Assembly (NCBI GenBank): GCA_016206405.1
Contig: JACQRQ010000045.1
Span: 1-7,804 of the forward strand
DNA length: 7,804 nucleotides
DNA from: Elusimicrobiota bacterium
GTDB lineage: Bacteria > Elusimicrobiota > Elusimicrobia > O2-12-FULL-59-9
Direction: 5' to 3'
Of the stretch, positions 6,456 to 7,804 are shown in pieces. The notes under the pieces were generated by a model, which did not search any database, was not told where the DNA came from, and was given only the letters and a program-made list of their open reading frames with translations. Positions within the stretch are counted from its first letter, which is position 1, and each line of letters opens with the position of its first letter. Made by a program: the position numbers and the translations under genes.

Positions 6456-7804
6456 ACCGCGAAGACCAGGGCGGGCTCCGCGACCGGCAGAAACGCCGTG
6501 CGGACGGGCTTGGCGCTTTCCTTGGAGGGCGCCGATTTAAACCTCTCGCCGTCGTGCCACCCCTCCGGGTTGATGCGGCGCAGCCATTGCGGGGCCATCC
6601 ACTCCAGCACGGAGGTCAGCGTGACTCCGGCGGCGATTAAAGTGACGGCCGTGCGGATGGAGACCACGTCGATGAGCACGCCGACGCTCAGCGCCCCGAT
6701 CGCCATCAGGCCCACGTCCACCATGGTGAAGGCCGCGCTCACGACGCCCACCATGTCGTTTGGAATTTGCTTTCTGCGGACGGGCGCCATGGCGATGCTC
6801 AAGGGCGTGCTGAGCAGGTGCTGGATAAATTGCATGCCTAGAAAAATCCCCAAGGCGGCGAAAAAGGCCGGAGCGCTTGTGGGCAAGTGCGCTCCCGCGG
6901 CCGCGGGCGATACGAAGTAGGTCGGAATCACCATCGCCCAGAAAAACAAATTGCCGATGGCCGACGCCTTGTACAACGAAGGGTGGCCCCAAAATTTAAT
7001 GCGCTGCGCGCCCTTTTGGCCGTCCGCCCAGCGCGAGCCGAGATAGGTTCCCACGGCGCCGGCGGTGAACATCAAGCCTTGAATGCCGACCTTCGTCTGC
7101 AGCATCGGATTGATGAAATCCAAAAGCGGCCGCACCAAACCATTTTGGGCCGCGGCCGGGCTCAAAACGGAGCTTACCAAGGAAACCAGGTTCATGTCCG
7201 CCTGCGGCCGGATGACGTCGATGATGTAGTTGGGAACCACGACGAACATGAGCGCATCCGCCAAAAAAAGCTGCACGGCGGTGACCGCCATCAAAATCAT
7301 GAGGGCATCCGAGCGCAACAGAACGGCGACGCCCCGCGTGGCTTCGGACTTGTCGGCCAAGACCGCCAAGCTCGCGCGGCCGCGCTGCAGGGATAACAAA
7401 ATCCGGCCGTACCAGCCGCGCAGGAGGGCCATCACGCCGGCGGAGCCCTCGCCGCCGATACGGAGGCCGCGCGCGGAGCGAAGCAGGCTCAGCGCCGCCA
7501 CGCGCAGTCCCGCCGCGCGCTCTTTTAAAATCCGTCCATATTGAATCGCGGCGATTTTCCTAGCGAAGGAGGCGGCGTTGTGCGCCGCATTTTTCAACGC
7601 ATAGCGGGCGGCCAAAAGGTACGCGCCGCTGTCTCCGGCGAGCTTTTCAACGGCCTGCTCCGCGCCCGTCAAAACCAGGTCCACTCCGGAAAACGTTTTG
7701 CCGACGGAATCGGCGATGTGGTCAAAAATGTCGAGCACCGGCTTGGGCTCCGCGCCGGCCAAGCGGGCGAGCCAGGCGCCCGCGTAAAACGGCGCCTTGA
7801 GGGC
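6452..7804 (-). CDS. MFS-like transporter, C-terminal portion (5' end outside window)
   Basis: The frame is open from the right edge to a TAG at 6452-6454, giving about 450 visible residues. A TTG at 7762 could be read as a start, but coding-like sequence (FYAGAWLARLAG) continues upstream, so the gene is taken as truncated by the window. The first ~150 visible residues are soluble and helical with many Ala, Arg and Leu, as in a long cytoplasmic loop. Six hydrophobic segments follow (first at about 7200-7315; last ending near 6590). A loop after the second segment, GSRWADGQKGAQR, resembles MFS motif A (G-x-x-x-D-x-x-G-x-x), which fits the C-terminal half of a 12-helix carrier. The last ~48 residues are a polar tail. 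Whether it has the shared leader of its neighbours cannot be seen. Substrate unknown; 127 bp separate it from the ABC gene. Confidence 0.75.
   Translation of the reverse strand, partial: ALKAPFYAGAWLARLAGAEPKPVLDIFDHIADSVGKTFSGVDLVLTGAEQAVEKLAGDSGAYLLAARYALKNAAHNAASFARKIAAIQYGRILKERAAGLRVAALSLLRSARGLRIGGEGSAGVMALLRGWYGRILLSLQRGRASLAVLADKSEATRGVAVLLRSDALMILMAVTAVQLFLADALMFVVVPNYIIDVIRPQADMNLVSLVSSVLSPAAAQNGLVRPLLDFINPMLQTKVGIQGLMFTAGAVGTYLGSRWADGQKGAQRIKFWGHPSLYKASAIGNLFFWAMVIPTYFVSPAAAGAHLPTSAPAFFAALGIFLGMQFIQHLLSTPLSIAMAPVRRKQIPNDMVGVVSAAFTMVDVGLMAIGALSVGVLIDVVSIRTAVTLIAAGVTLTSVLEWMAPQWLRRINPEGWHDGERFKSAPSKESAKPVRTAFLPVAEPALVFAV

Noticed and set aside
7762..7762. TTG at 7762 as the start of the right-hand MFS gene
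   Set aside because: The frame continues upstream to the window edge with similar composition, no Shine-Dalgarno is evident, and the protein would lack the N-terminal half expected of a 12-helix carrier.

Overview
The window is about 60% GC by eye and almost fully coding, with every supported gene on the minus strand. It holds four membrane-transport genes and nothing housekeeping: from right to left, the C-terminal part of an MFS-type transporter (cut by the window's right edge), a 127-bp gap with palindromes, a 965-residue ABC exporter, a 485-residue cation diffusion facilitator (CDF), and the first 645 residues of a second MFS-type transporter (cut by the left edge). The last three are 28 and 3 bp apart and very probably form one transcription unit read ABC, CDF, MFS.

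The striking feature is at the N-termini. The ABC, CDF and second MFS proteins belong to unrelated folds, yet all three begin with the same kind of leader: a Sec-like signal sequence whose end has the fixed pattern A-P-G-x-x-C-x-x-x-L-A-A. A low-complexity linker of about 100 residues rich in Arg, Ala, Ser and Pro follows, then a short motif (V/L)-D-x-L-T-D-x-x-F, then a second Pro-rich linker, and only then the transporter domain. Polytopic transporters normally lack a cleavable signal peptide and a 190-210 residue N-terminal extension, so this looks like a modular N-terminal targeting or tethering cassette. No function is established from the sequence.

Organism: a Gram-negative-like, GC-rich bacterium. 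From memory, leaders of the 'APG..C..ALAA' type on many proteins are reminiscent of uncultured Elusimicrobiota genomes, but this is a weak inference with no search behind it; no rRNA or marker gene is present.

Functionally the cluster suggests export or homeostasis: an ATP-driven exporter with all catalytic NBD motifs, a metal/proton antiporter keeping the membrane metal site but lacking the usual cytoplasmic zinc ligands, and two MFS-like carriers with long helical central loops. Substrates cannot be assigned. No mobile elements, RNA genes or CRISPR arrays were seen, and no stretch over 300 bases lacks a gene.
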